DNA of 64,000 nucleotides from Streptomyces rhizoryzae (GCF_023155275.1 NZ_JALMUV010000029.1:1-64000), one strand, 5' to 3'; counted from the first letter of the stretch, positions 35,436 through 43,919 are shown. Notes: generated by a model not told the origin, from the sequence alone. Translations and numbers: made by a program.

Positions 35436-36767
35436 TCAGTGATGACTCCCCGCCTTGCGGCGGTCCACGAAGCGTGACCGGTCGCCGATCGCGGTGGCAC
35501 CGTGGATCCCGGCCGGAACCGCCGTCCGGCGCTCCTCCCCCGGCTCGCCGCCGGCCTCCACGGACGGCCCGCCGGCCGCCGGTTCGCGGACCACCCGGCG
35601 GTACCGCGGCGGCACCAGCCGCTGGGCCCACAGCGGGGCGCGCGGGGTGAACCGCGGCAGCAGGAGCAGCACCAGGCCCACCGCGCTGAGCAGCACGATG
35701 CCCAGGACGATCCACATGCTGGCGTCGTTCGCCGAGTACGCCACCGCGCCGAACGCGATCAGCGCCGACCAGAAGTACATGATCAGTACCGCGCGGCTGT
35801 GGGAATGGCCGATCTCCAACAGCCGGTGGTGCAGGTGCCCGCGGTCCGCGGCGAACGGCGACTGGCCCTGCCAGGTCCGCCGCACAATGGCCAGAAACAG
35901 GTCGGCGACCGGCACCGCGATGATCGTCAGCGGCAGCAGCAGCGGGATGTAGACCGGCACCATCGCGTGGGTCGCCTCACGCAGACCGCCCGCCTTCTGG
36001 TTGAGCAGGTCGGGGTCGACCTGACCGGTCAGCGAGACCGCCCCGGCCGCCATCACCAGGCCGATCAGCATGGAACCGGAGTCGCCCATGAAGATCCGCG
36101 CCGGGTGCATGTTGTGCGGCAGGAAGCCCAGGCACATGCCCATCAGGACGACCGAGAACAGGGTGGCGGGCGCCGCCGCCTCGATGCCGTAACCGAACCA
36201 GAGCCGGTACGTGTACATGAAGAACGCGGCCGCGGCGATGCAGACCATGCCGGAGGCCAGGCCGTCCAGGCCGTCGACGAAGTTCACCGCGTTGATGGTG
36301 ATCACGACCAGCGCGACGGTCAGCAGCGTGCCCTGCATCGGGGTCAGCGCGACCGTGCCGATACCGGGGACCGGCAGGTAGAGGATCGTCAGGCCCTGGA
36401 GGACCATGACGCCCGCGGCGATCATCTGGCCGCCCAGCTTGACCAGCGCGTCCACGCCCCACTTGTCGTCCAGGACGCCGAGGATCCAGATCAGTGCGGC
36501 GCCGGAGAGCAGGGCCCGCGGCTCGTTCGTCTCGAAGACGCTCTTGAGGTTGGTCAGGTGCCCGGCCACCAGCAGCCCCGCGCACAGCCCGCCGAACATC
36601 GCGATGCCGCCCAGCCGCGGCGTCGGCTCGCGGTGCACGTCACGCGCGCGGATCTCCGGCATCGCACCGGCCGCGATCGCGAACTTCCGCACCGGACCGG
36701 TCAGCAGGTAGGTCACCGCGGCAGTGACGCACAGCGTCAGCAGGTATTCACGCACGGGCTGCCCCAT
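35436..36767 (-). CDS. Polyprenyl-phosphate GlcNAc-1-phosphate transferase (WecA/Rfe-like)
   Basis: This 443-residue enzyme of the MraY/WecA family transfers a HexNAc-1-phosphate from UDP-sugar to decaprenyl/undecaprenyl phosphate for wall glycopolymer synthesis. About ten transmembrane helices are evident. The catalytic motifs are LDDKWG (DDxxD region, about 108), NFVDGLDGLASG (about 163-174) and GDSGSM (about 230-235). A charged 60-residue C-terminal tail is cytoplasmic. The ATG at 36767 lacks a ribosome site, and the GTG four codons on (36755) is a real alternative. The LCP transferase at 42460 could use its lipid-linked product. Confidence 0.91.
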   Translation of the reverse strand: MGQPVREYLLTLCVTAAVTYLLTGPVRKFAIAAGAMPEIRARDVHREPTPRLGGIAMFGGLCAGLLVAGHLTNLKSVFETNEPRALLSGAALIWILGVLDDKWGVDALVKLGGQMIAAGVMVLQGLTILYLPVPGIGTVALTPMQGTLLTVALVVITINAVNFVDGLDGLASGMVCIAAAAFFMYTYRLWFGYGIEAAAPATLFSVVLMGMCLGFLPHNMHPARIFMGDSGSMLIGLVMAAGAVSLTGQVDPDLLNQKAGGLREATHAMVPVYIPLLLPLTIIAVPVADLFLAIVRRTWQGQSPFAADRGHLHHRLLEIGHSHSRAVLIMYFWSALIAFGAVAYSANDASMWIVLGIVLLSAVGLVLLLLPRFTPRAPLWAQRLVPPRYRRVVREPAAGGPSVEAGGEPGEERRTAVPAGIHGATAIGDRSRFVDRRKAGSHH

Positions 36768-36896
36768 CGAGATAGCTGGCCATCACAGCCCCACACCTTA
36801 TGCGTGTCCGGCCCCGGGCCGTGAACACAGGGGAATACGGAGGAGGACGCGGTCACCGCGCGGACGGTTCCGGGACCGCCCGCGCCGGGGCGGAAA

Positions 36897-38285
36897 TCAG
36901 CCCTGTTCCGGGTAGGGCGGGAACCGGCCGACCAGCCCGGCGACCGCCGCGCGCACCGACCCGTCCTCCCGCAGCGCCGCCCCGATCAGCTCGGCGATCC
37001 GGTGCATCTCGGCCACCCCCATCCCCTGGGTGGTCACCGCGGCGGTGCCCAGCCGGATGCCGGTCGGCCAGCCGCCGCCCGCCCCCGGGGCCGCGGCGCG
37101 CGGCAGCGCGCAGGTGTCCAGGACGATCCCGGCGGCCGCCAGCCGGCCGCGCGCGGTGCGCGCCTCCACGCCCAGCGGCCCGGTGTCCGCGGTGATCAGG
37201 TGGGTGTCGGTGCCGCCGGTGGTGACGGCCAGGCCCTCCGCGGCCAGCGCCCCGGCCAGCGCCCGGGCGTTGGCGACGACCTGCTGGGCGTAGGCGCGGA
37301 ACGCCGGGGTGGCGGCCTCCGCGAAGGCCACCGCCTTGGCGGCGACCGCGTTCATCTGGGCGCCGCCCTGGGTGAACGGGAACACCGCCCGGTCGATCCG
37401 CTCGGCCAGCCGCGCCCGGCACAGGAGCATCCCGCCGCGCGGCCCGCGCAGCACCTTGTGGGTGGTCGCGCACACCACGTCGGCGTACGGCACCGGGCTG
37501 GGCGCCGCGCCGCCGGCGATCAGCCCCATGGGGTGCGCCACATCGGCGATCAGGTACGCGCCGGTCTCGTCGGCGATGTCGCGGAACGCGGCGTAGTCGA
37601 GGTGGCGCGGATAGGAGATCGAGCCGCAGACCAGCGCCTTGGGCCGCCGGGCCCGGGCCAGCGCGCGCAGCGCGTCGTAGTCCACCAGTCCGGTCGCGGC
37701 GTCGACGCCGTAGCCGGCGAAGTCGAACCAGCGGCCGGAGAAGTTGGCCGGTGAGCCGTGGGTGAGGTGGCCGCCGTGCGGCAGGGACATGGCCAGCACG
37801 GTGTCCCCCGGGCGCAGCAGCGCGGCGTAGGCGGCCAGGACGGCCGAAGACCCCGAGTGGGACTGGACGTTGGCGTGCTCGGCGCCGAACAGGGCCTTGG
37901 CGCGCTCCACCGCGATCCGCTCGGCGAGGTCGACGATCTCGCAGCCGCCGTGGTGCCGGGCGCCCGGGTAGCCCTCGGCGTACTTGTTGCCGAGCGGGGA
38001 GCCGAGGGCGGCCAGGACCGCGGGCGAGGCGAAGTTCTCGGCGGCGATGAGCTGGAGGCCCTCGCTCTGCCGGGCGCTCTCCGCGAGCAGCACCCCGGCG
38101 ATCTCGGGGTCCTCGTGCAGCAGCGCGGCGAAGTCCGGTGAGCCGGGCGGGCGGGTGACCTCGTCGCGGGCGGCGGTGCGCGCCCGCTCCTGGGCGGTCT
38201 CGGCCGCGGCGGCGGCCCGGGGCCCGGCGGCCTGGGCGCGGCCGGCCGGGGACGTGCGGCGGGATGACGCGGTGGTGGCGGGCAT
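36897..38285 (-). CDS. glyA: Serine hydroxymethyltransferase paralogue
   Basis: This 462-residue fold-type I PLP enzyme of the SHMT family normally converts serine and tetrahydrofolate to glycine and methylene-THF. Conserved parts are LIAAENFAS (Glu83), the PLP lysine in TTHKVLRGPRGG (Lys277) and GYPGARHHGGCE. The two tyrosines normally following GYPG(K/A)R are both histidine (His111-His112), and the usual HSGSQAN reads HSGSSAV. The N-terminus is about 45 residues longer than ordinary SHMT and Ala/Arg-rich. It may therefore be a divergent or specialised SHMT or aldolase. It starts at the ATG at 38285 after a structured leader. Confidence 0.85.
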   Translation of the reverse strand: MPATTASSRRTSPAGRAQAAGPRAAAAAETAQERARTAARDEVTRPPGSPDFAALLHEDPEIAGVLLAESARQSEGLQLIAAENFASPAVLAALGSPLGNKYAEGYPGARHHGGCEIVDLAERIAVERAKALFGAEHANVQSHSGSSAVLAAYAALLRPGDTVLAMSLPHGGHLTHGSPANFSGRWFDFAGYGVDAATGLVDYDALRALARARRPKALVCGSISYPRHLDYAAFRDIADETGAYLIADVAHPMGLIAGGAAPSPVPYADVVCATTHKVLRGPRGGMLLCRARLAERIDRAVFPFTQGGAQMNAVAAKAVAFAEAATPAFRAYAQQVVANARALAGALAAEGLAVTTGGTDTHLITADTGPLGVEARTARGRLAAAGIVLDTCALPRAAAPGAGGGWPTGIRLGTAAVTTQGMGVAEMHRIAELIGAALREDGSVRAAVAGLVGRFPPYPEQG

Positions 38286-38381
38286 CGCTGGCTCCGGGCC
38301 TCGTACGGGACCAGGGCACGTCGCACGTGCCCCCGGGGACCGTCCGGCCCTGCGTACCGGGCAGGCCCCACTGCCAATGTA
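38286..38381 (-). promoter_or_regulatory. Structured 5' leader of the SHMT paralogue gene
   Basis: A TACATT -10 box (38376-38381, minus strand) would start a leader of about 84 nt. In it, GGCCTGC and GCAGGGCC pair around a 7-nt loop, and GGGCACGT / ACGTGCCC form a perfect 8-pair hairpin with a 3-nt loop. It does not match the glycine, ZTP or THF riboswitch cores I know. Function is unproven. Confidence 0.4.
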
Positions 38382-38539
38382 GGCGCGGCCCGCGGAGCGT
38401 GCGCGACGTGCCGGCGCCAATCGGGGGGCCCGGGCCGGCCCCGCGGCCGCCACGGGGCCCTCCAGGGGCGTTCCCAGGGCCTTCGGGCCGGTCGCCGGGG
38501 CCCGGCCCGTCCGGTGCCGCCCCGGCGCTCCACCGGCCC

Positions 38540-39232
38540 TTACGCGGGCGCGGGGACGCCGGTGAGCGCGGTGACGACCGGGTCGAGCGCGCTGTTGATC
38601 TCCTCGCCGATGGAGCGGAAGAACGTGATCGGCGCACCGTAGGGGTCGTAGACCTCGTCGGACTCCGGGTTGGGGGCCAGCAGCCAGCCGCGCAGCGCGG
38701 CGGCCGCGCCGACCAGCGCCCGGGCCCGCTCGACCAGTCCGCCGTCGGGCAGGTCCGGGTCGGGCTCCGGGAGGGTGGCCGGGTCTATCGCCCGCACCAG
38801 GCGGTTGAACTCCTTCAGCGTGAAGGTCCGCAGCCCGGCGGAGTGGCCCATGGAGATGACCTGGGCGCGGTGGTCGCGGGTGGCGGTGAGGACCAGGTCG
38901 GCCCGGATGACGTGCTCGTCGAGCAGCTCGCGGCCGATGAAGCCGGCCGGGTCCGCGCCGTAGTCGGCCAGCACCGTCGCCGCGTGCGCCTCCATGGGAG
39001 CGCCCTCATGGCCCCAGGTGCCCGCGCTCTCCACCAGCAGGCCGCAGCCGCGGACCGCCTGCACCGAGCCCAGCCGCTCCTGGAGGGCGTGGCGGTGCAG
39101 CCGTTCGGTGATCGGCGAGCGGCAGACGTTGCCGGTGCTGACGTGGAGGATCCGGAAACAGGGCGCGGGGTCCGCCGGGGCGGAGAGGGGGACGCCGCCC
39201 GGGCCCGCTATGCCACGCCCCGGGGGCGGCAT
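38540..39232 (-). CDS. Low-molecular-weight protein-tyrosine-phosphatase-like protein, nucleophile Cys replaced by Ser
   Basis: This 230-residue protein has the LMW-PTP fold. The phosphate-binding loop reads VSTGNVCRSP (31-40), so Ser32 sits where the catalytic cysteine of C-x5-R should be, while Arg38 is kept. The general-acid aspartate motif DPY is present (Asp196). Active LMW-PTPs need the cysteine thiolate, so this protein may bind rather than hydrolyse phosphoproteins, or have another activity. Its ATG overlaps the sua5 stop (TGATG), giving tight translational coupling. The N-terminal 20 residues are a Pro/Gly-rich extension. Confidence 0.85.
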   Translation of the reverse strand: MPPPGRGIAGPGGVPLSAPADPAPCFRILHVSTGNVCRSPITERLHRHALQERLGSVQAVRGCGLLVESAGTWGHEGAPMEAHAATVLADYGADPAGFIGRELLDEHVIRADLVLTATRDHRAQVISMGHSAGLRTFTLKEFNRLVRAIDPATLPEPDPDLPDGGLVERARALVGAAAALRGWLLAPNPESDEVYDPYGAPITFFRSIGEEINSALDPVVTALTGVPAPA

Positions 39233-39879
39233 CAATTGGCCACCTCGAGCTCGGGTACGACCTTGCGGAGCTCCTCCGCGCTCAGCGCGCCCTCGCGCAG
39301 CAGCACCGGAACCGCGCCGGTGACGTCCACGATCGAGGAGGGCACCGCGGCGGGCGTCGGGCCGCCGTCGAGGTAGACCGAGACCGAGTCGCCGAGCATC
39401 TCCTGGGCCGCGTCGCAGTCCTGCGGCGAGGGGTGGCCGGTGAGGTTGGCGCTGGAGACCGCCATCGGGCCGAACTCGTTGAGCAGTTCGATGGCGACCG
39501 GGTGCAGCGGCATCCGGACCGCGACCGTGCCGCGGGTCTCGCCCAGGTCCCAGGTCAGCGACGGCTGGTGCTTGGCGACCAGGGTCAGCGCCCCCGGCCA
39601 GAACGCGTCGACCAGCTCCCACGCCTGCTCGGAGAACTCGGTGACCAGGCCGTGCAGGGTGTTGGGGGAACCGACCAGGACCGGGGAGGGCATCCCCCGG
39701 CCGCGGCCCTTGGCCTCCAGCAGGTCGCCGACCGCCTCCGGGCTGAAGGCGTCCGCGCCGATGCCGTAGACGGTGTCGGTCGGCAGCACGACCAGCTCGC
39801 CGCGGCGGACGGCCGAGGCGGCCTCACGCAGGCCGGTCGCGCGGTCGGTCGCGTCGCTGCAGTCGTATCGCCGTGCCAT
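39232..39879 (-). CDS. L-threonylcarbamoyladenylate synthase (Sua5/YrdC family)
   Basis: This 215-residue YrdC-fold enzyme makes threonylcarbamoyl-AMP from threonine, bicarbonate and ATP, the first step of tRNA t6A37 modification. Typical motifs are LPTDTVYGIG (about 32-41), KGRGRGMPSPVLV, VAVRMPLHP and SSANLTGHPSP. It is the short form, without the C-terminal Sua5 domain. The ATG at 39879 follows GAGGAGG; in-frame sequence upstream is excluded. It sits in the conserved prfA-prmC-sua5 translation cluster. Confidence 0.93.
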   Translation of the reverse strand: MARRYDCSDATDRATGLREAASAVRRGELVVLPTDTVYGIGADAFSPEAVGDLLEAKGRGRGMPSPVLVGSPNTLHGLVTEFSEQAWELVDAFWPGALTLVAKHQPSLTWDLGETRGTVAVRMPLHPVAIELLNEFGPMAVSSANLTGHPSPQDCDAAQEMLGDSVSVYLDGGPTPAAVPSSIVDVTGAVPVLLREGALSAEELRKVVPELEVAN

Positions 39880-39961
39880 TAGCGGTCCTCCTCGTGCGGA
39901 ACGGTTACGCGGAACGAATACTGCCGGTGCGTCGGTGGCACCGGGCGCCGGGGCGGGCGGT

Positions 39962-40807
39962 TCATGGCGTCGCCCGCCGCGCGGTGGCGAAACGGGGCCG
40001 GTTGTTGAGGTCGGGGTGGTCGGCCGCGTCCGCCCAGCCCTGCTCCTCGCTAAAGATCCACGGCACCTGCCCGCCCTGGGTGTCGGCGTGCTCGACGACG
40101 ACCACGCCACCGGGCCGCAGCAGGCGGTGCGCGGTCCGCTCGATGCCCCGGATGGTGTCCAGGCCGTCCTCGCCCGAGAACAGCGCCAGCTCCGGGTCGT
40201 GGTCGCGGGCTTCCGGCGCCACGTGCTCCCACTCGGTGAGCGGGATGTACGGCGGATTGGAGATCACCAGGTCGACCTGCCCGTCCAGTTCGGGAAGCGC
40301 GGAGAGCGCGTCGCCGTGGTGGAGAACGACGCGGGACCCCTCGACGTTCTGGCGGGCGTACCCCAGGGCGTCCTCGGACAGCTCCACGGCATGCACCCGG
40401 GACCGCGGCACCTCCTGCGCCAGGGCCAGGGCGATCGCCCCGGAGCCGGTGCACAGGTCGACGATCAGCGGTTCGACGACGTCCATGGCGCGCACCGCGT
40501 CTATGGCCCAGCCGACCACCGACTCGGTCTCCGGGCGGGGGACGAACACCCCTGGCCCGACGGCGAGTTCGAGGTAGCGGAAGAACGCCCGGCCGGTGAT
40601 GTGCTGGAGGGGTTCGCGCGCCTCGCGGCGCGCGATGGCCTCCCAGTAGCGGGCGTCGAAGTCCGCGTCGGGCACGGTGTGCAGCTGGCTGCGCTTGACG
40701 CCGTGCACGTGCGCGGCCAGTTCCTCGGCGTCGAAGCGCGGTGAGGGCACGCCGGCGTCGGCCAGCCGCTGGGTGGCCTGGGCCACCTCGGCGAGCAGCA
40801 GGTTCAC
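39962..40807 (-). CDS. prmC: Peptide chain release factor N5-glutamine methyltransferase
   Basis: This 281-residue methyltransferase modifies the glutamine of the GGQ motif in release factors, using S-adenosylmethionine. The SAM loop DLCTGSGAIAL (117-127) and substrate motif NPPY (184-187) are intact, and the N-terminal helical domain binds the release factor. It is encoded 36 nt downstream of its substrate gene prfA and is probably co-transcribed with it. Confidence 0.95.
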   Translation of the reverse strand: MNLLLAEVAQATQRLADAGVPSPRFDAEELAAHVHGVKRSQLHTVPDADFDARYWEAIARREAREPLQHITGRAFFRYLELAVGPGVFVPRPETESVVGWAIDAVRAMDVVEPLIVDLCTGSGAIALALAQEVPRSRVHAVELSEDALGYARQNVEGSRVVLHHGDALSALPELDGQVDLVISNPPYIPLTEWEHVAPEARDHDPELALFSGEDGLDTIRGIERTAHRLLRPGGVVVVEHADTQGGQVPWIFSEEQGWADAADHPDLNNRPRFATARRATP

Positions 40808-40843
40808 GGGGGTCCTCCAGCCGTGCGGACGGGTTGTGCGGTC

Positions 40844-41914
40844 TTACTGGGCGGCGGCGAGCTTGGCCGCCGCGTCGGCGTCGACGCACGCCTGGATGAC
40901 CGGGTCCAGCTCGCCGTCGAGCACCTGGTCGAGGTTGTACGCCTTGAAGCCGACCCGGTGGTCCGAGATGCGGTTCTCGGGGAAGTTGTAGGTGCGGATG
41001 CGCTCGGAGCGGTCGACCGTGCGCACCTGGCTGCGCCGGGCGTCGGACGCCTCCCGCTCGGCCTCCTCCTGGGCCGCGGCCAGCAGCCGGGAGCGGAGGA
41101 TGCGCAGCGCCTGCTCCTTGTTCTGGAGCTGGCTCTTCTCGTTCTGGCAGGAGACCACGATGCCGGTGGGCAGGTGGGTGATGCGGACCGCGGAGTCGGT
41201 GGTGTTGACGGACTGGCCGCCGGGCCCGGAGGAGCGGTAGACGTCGATCCGCAGGTCGCCTGCGTTGATCTCCACCTCGACCTCCTCGGCCTCGGGGGTG
41301 ACCAGCACGCCGGCCGCGGAGGTGTGGATCCGGCCCTGGGACTCGGTGGCGGGCACCCGCTGGACGCGGTGCACCCCGCCCTCGTACTTCAGCCGCGCCC
41401 AGACGCCCTGGCCGGGCTCGGTGCCGCCCTTGGTCTTCACCGCGACCTGGACGTCCTTGTAGCCGCCGAGGTCGGACTCGTTGGCGTCGAGGATCTCGGT
41501 CTTCCAGCCGACCCGCTCCGCGTAGCGCAGGTACATCCGCAGCAGGTCGCCGGCGAACAGCGCGGACTCCTCGCCGCCCTCGCCGGCCTTGACCTCCAGG
41601 ATGACGTCCTTGTCGTCGCTGGGGTCGCGCGGGACGAGCAGCAGGCGCAGCTTCTCGGTCAGCTCCTCGCGGCGGGCGTCGAGCTCCTTGACCTCGTCGG
41701 CGAAGTCCGGGTCGTCCGCGGCCAGTTCGCGGGCGGTCTCGATGTCGTCGCCGGTCCGCTTCCACGCGCGGTACGTGGTGATGATCGGGGTCAGTTCGGC
41801 GTAGCGCTTGTGGAGCCGCATGGCCTCGCGCTGGTCCGCGTGGACCGCGGGGTCGGCCAGCCGCTTCTCGAGGCCGGCGTGCTCGCCGACCAGTTCCTCG
41901 ACCGCCTCGAACAT
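40844..41914 (-). CDS. prfA: Peptide chain release factor 1
   Basis: This 356-residue class I release factor recognises UAA and UAG. The stop-codon recognition segment RVPATESQGRIHTS contains the RF1 tripeptide PAT (188-190), and the peptidyl-hydrolysis motif is SSGPGGQSVN with GGQ at 232-234. Length and motifs are standard. It is followed by prmC and preceded by rpmE, the conserved actinobacterial order. Confidence 0.97.
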   Translation of the reverse strand: MFEAVEELVGEHAGLEKRLADPAVHADQREAMRLHKRYAELTPIITTYRAWKRTGDDIETARELAADDPDFADEVKELDARREELTEKLRLLLVPRDPSDDKDVILEVKAGEGGEESALFAGDLLRMYLRYAERVGWKTEILDANESDLGGYKDVQVAVKTKGGTEPGQGVWARLKYEGGVHRVQRVPATESQGRIHTSAAGVLVTPEAEEVEVEINAGDLRIDVYRSSGPGGQSVNTTDSAVRITHLPTGIVVSCQNEKSQLQNKEQALRILRSRLLAAAQEEAEREASDARRSQVRTVDRSERIRTYNFPENRISDHRVGFKAYNLDQVLDGELDPVIQACVDADAAAKLAAAQ

Positions 41915-42021
41915 CGTGTGTTCCTCTGCTGACTGCTGGTGTGGCTTCCCGGGGCCGCGGGGCCCCGTTGCCGCGGTGCGGCGGGCCGTCCCCGGCCGGG
42001 CGGACCAAGGGTACGGACGAC

Positions 42022-42072
42022 AAAGACGCCGGTCCGGTCCCCCCTGTCCGGGGGCGACCGGAGACCGGCGCC
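42022..42072 (-). terminator. Terminator downstream of rpmE
   Basis: On the minus strand a long GC stem with an inner CCCCC/GGGGG pair block is followed by TTTG. It lies 10 nt after the rpmE stop codon, so prfA likely needs its own promoter or read-through. Confidence 0.65.
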
Positions 42073-42082
42073 TTGCGGGTCG

Positions 42083-42307
42083 CTACTTCTTGGCGGCCTT
42101 GGCGTTCTTGCCGAAGCGGGCCTCGAAGCGGGCCACGCGGCCGCCCGTGTCCAGGATCTTCTGCTTGCCGGTGTAGAACGGGTGGCACTCGGAGCAGATG
42201 TCGGCACGGATGGTGCCGCCGGCCACGGTGCTACGGGTGGTGAACGACGCGCCGCAGGTGCAGCTGACCTGGGTCTCGACGTACTCCGGGTGGATGTCGC
42301 GCTTCAA
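42083..42307 (-). CDS. rpmE: Ribosomal protein L31 (zinc-binding form)
   Basis: This 74-residue large-subunit protein has the four cysteines of the C+ type intact (Cys16, Cys18, Cys38, Cys41), so it binds zinc. A zinc-free paralogue usually replaces it under zinc starvation and would be encoded elsewhere. In Streptomyces rpmE is a classic target of sigma-R, the thiol-oxidative-stress sigma factor. The promoter found here agrees. Confidence 0.97.
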   Translation of the reverse strand: MKRDIHPEYVETQVSCTCGASFTTRSTVAGGTIRADICSECHPFYTGKQKILDTGGRVARFEARFGKNAKAAKK

Positions 42308-42409
42308 GGGATTCTCCTAGGTTCGGGAGTGCACCGGGTCGTGGCGCGTTTTGCGTCACGTGAACCGGGGCCGACGATCCAGTCTGCCAGGACTGGCCGT
42401 ATCTCCCAA

Positions 42410-42435
42410 AACCGGGGTACGGCCACCGGTATTCC
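42410..42435 (-). promoter_or_regulatory. Sigma-R promoter of rpmE
   Basis: On the minus strand GGAAT (42431-42435) and GTT (42410-42412) are separated by exactly 18 nt, a perfect match to the sigma-R consensus GGAAT-N18-GTT. It lies about 100 nt upstream of the rpmE start codon. Confidence 0.82.
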
Positions 42436-42459
42436 CCGGTCCTTGCCGGGCGGCCGCGG

Positions 42460-43584
42460 CTACTTGACGTAGTGGGCCGTGCCGCCCTTGTCACCTGCGG
42501 AGCCCTTGGTGGCCGACGCGGGGATGGCGCGGTCGTTGCGCAGCGCGTCCCAGACGGTGCGGCTCTGTGCGGCCAGCGGCAGCACCCGGTCGGGGTTGGC
42601 CGGGTCGTAGGCGACCGGCAGGGTGACCATGTGGATGCTGTCCGAGGGGATCCCGCCGAGCTCCTTGCCCAGGCCGGTCAGCGCGGTGACCGAGTTGAGG
42701 TCGGTGTCGGTGGTGACGGCCTTGGTCGCGGTGTCGGCGATGTCGTAGAGCTTGGCCGGGTTGGAGAGCACGCCGACGCTGCGGACCTGCTTCATCAGCG
42801 CCTTGACGAAGGTCTGCTGGAGCTGGATGCGGCCCAGGTCGCTGCCGTCGCCGCCGGGGACGCCGTGCCGGGTGCGCACCAGGCCGAGGGCGTCCTCGCC
42901 GTTGAGGGTGTGGGTGCCGGGCGTCAGGTGCAGGTGGCTGTAGCGGTCGTTGATCGGCTTGGTGGTGGTGATCTCGACCCCGCCGAGCGCGTCGATGAGC
43001 TTCTTGAAGCCGGTGAAGTCGACCTCCAGGAAGTGGTCCATGCGGATCCCGCTCATCGACTCCACGGTCTTGACCGCGCAGGCCGGGCCGCCGACCTCGA
43101 AGGCGGTGTTGAACATCACCCGGCGCTGCCCGGGGACGTTGCGGCCGTTCGCGGTGCAGTCGGGCCGGGTGATCAGGGTGTCCCGGGGGATGCTGACGAC
43201 GCTGGCCTTCCGGTGGCCCTGGTAGACGTGCACGACCATCGCGGTGTCGGAGCGGGCGCCGCCCTCGTCCCGGCCGTAGGAGGCGTTCTTGCCGGCCCGG
43301 GAGTCGGAGCCCATGACGAGGATGTCCATCGAGCCGTTGTCGATGTTCTTCGGCCGGTCGCGGCCGAGCGCGGCGTTGATGTCGACGCCCTTGAGGTTGC
43401 CGTTGAACTTGAAGTAGAGGTACCCCAGGCCCGCGCCGCCCAGCAGGACCGCGCTGACCAGCGCGCACAGCGTGGTGGTCAGGATCCGGCGGCGCCGGGG
43501 CGGGGACTTGCGCCGGCGGCCGGTGGGGCGTATCGCACGGCCGCGGCTGCCGTCCTGCCGTGCGCTCCGGTCGCTTGGCGCCAT
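42460..43584 (-). CDS. LytR-CpsA-Psr (LCP) family cell-wall glycopolymer ligase
   Basis: This 374-residue protein has a basic cytoplasmic N-terminus, one transmembrane helix (about 32-54) and an external LCP domain. Characteristic residues occur in MGSDSRAG, ARSDTAMVVHV and VSIPRDT, which bind the polyprenyl pyrophosphate. Family members attach teichoic-type or other glycopolymers to peptidoglycan. It lies downstream of rho but is separated from it by a perfect 23-pair terminator, so it has its own promoter in 43585-43850. Confidence 0.92.
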   Translation of the reverse strand: MAPSDRSARQDGSRGRAIRPTGRRRKSPPRRRRILTTTLCALVSAVLLGGAGLGYLYFKFNGNLKGVDINAALGRDRPKNIDNGSMDILVMGSDSRAGKNASYGRDEGGARSDTAMVVHVYQGHRKASVVSIPRDTLITRPDCTANGRNVPGQRRVMFNTAFEVGGPACAVKTVESMSGIRMDHFLEVDFTGFKKLIDALGGVEITTTKPINDRYSHLHLTPGTHTLNGEDALGLVRTRHGVPGGDGSDLGRIQLQQTFVKALMKQVRSVGVLSNPAKLYDIADTATKAVTTDTDLNSVTALTGLGKELGGIPSDSIHMVTLPVAYDPANPDRVLPLAAQSRTVWDALRNDRAIPASATKGSAGDKGGTAHYVK

Positions 43585-43919
43585 CTGCTCCTCAGCCCTT
43601 CGTCGGTCGACTGCTCCTCGCCGTCACCTGTGCCGTAGGCGGTTGATTGCCCAATCAGACGGGAGGCCGACCGGAAGGGTTGCACAGGGCGTTATGAGCG
43701 TTTTCTTAGAAAGACTCCCGCCCCGGCGCCGGCGCGGCCCCCGTTTCACCACTCTCACCAGGCATTTCGCCGCACCGAACGCTCCGCCGGAAACTGCGTA
43801 CGCAGTACGAATCTGTGCGGAACGTCTCAAGCGGGACGCGGCGCGACGGCGGAACGGCCGGGCCCCCTCGTCCGCGGGGGACGAGGGGGCCCGGCCGTTC
43901 CGGCGCGCGGCCGCGGGCG
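43585..43919. other. Intergenic region between rho and the LCP gene
   Basis: No gene is supported in these 335 nt. They contain the rho terminator (43851-43901), a perfect 14-nt palindrome ACTGCGTACGCAGT (43793-43806) that could be an operator for the LCP gene, and an AT-richer patch (TTTTCTTAGAAAGA, about 43700) near the LCP start that may belong to its promoter or leader. Confidence 0.5.
43851..43901 (-). terminator. Perfect 23-pair terminator after rho
   Basis: Arms 43851-43873 and 43879-43901 are exact inverted complements with a 5-nt loop. The hairpin begins 19 nt after the rho stop codon. There is no T-run. Being symmetrical, it could also stop antisense transcription. Confidence 0.88.

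Noticed and set aside
38286..38381. Known glycine, ZTP or THF riboswitch before the SHMT gene
   Set aside because: The characteristic conserved cores of these classes are not present; only generic hairpins are seen.
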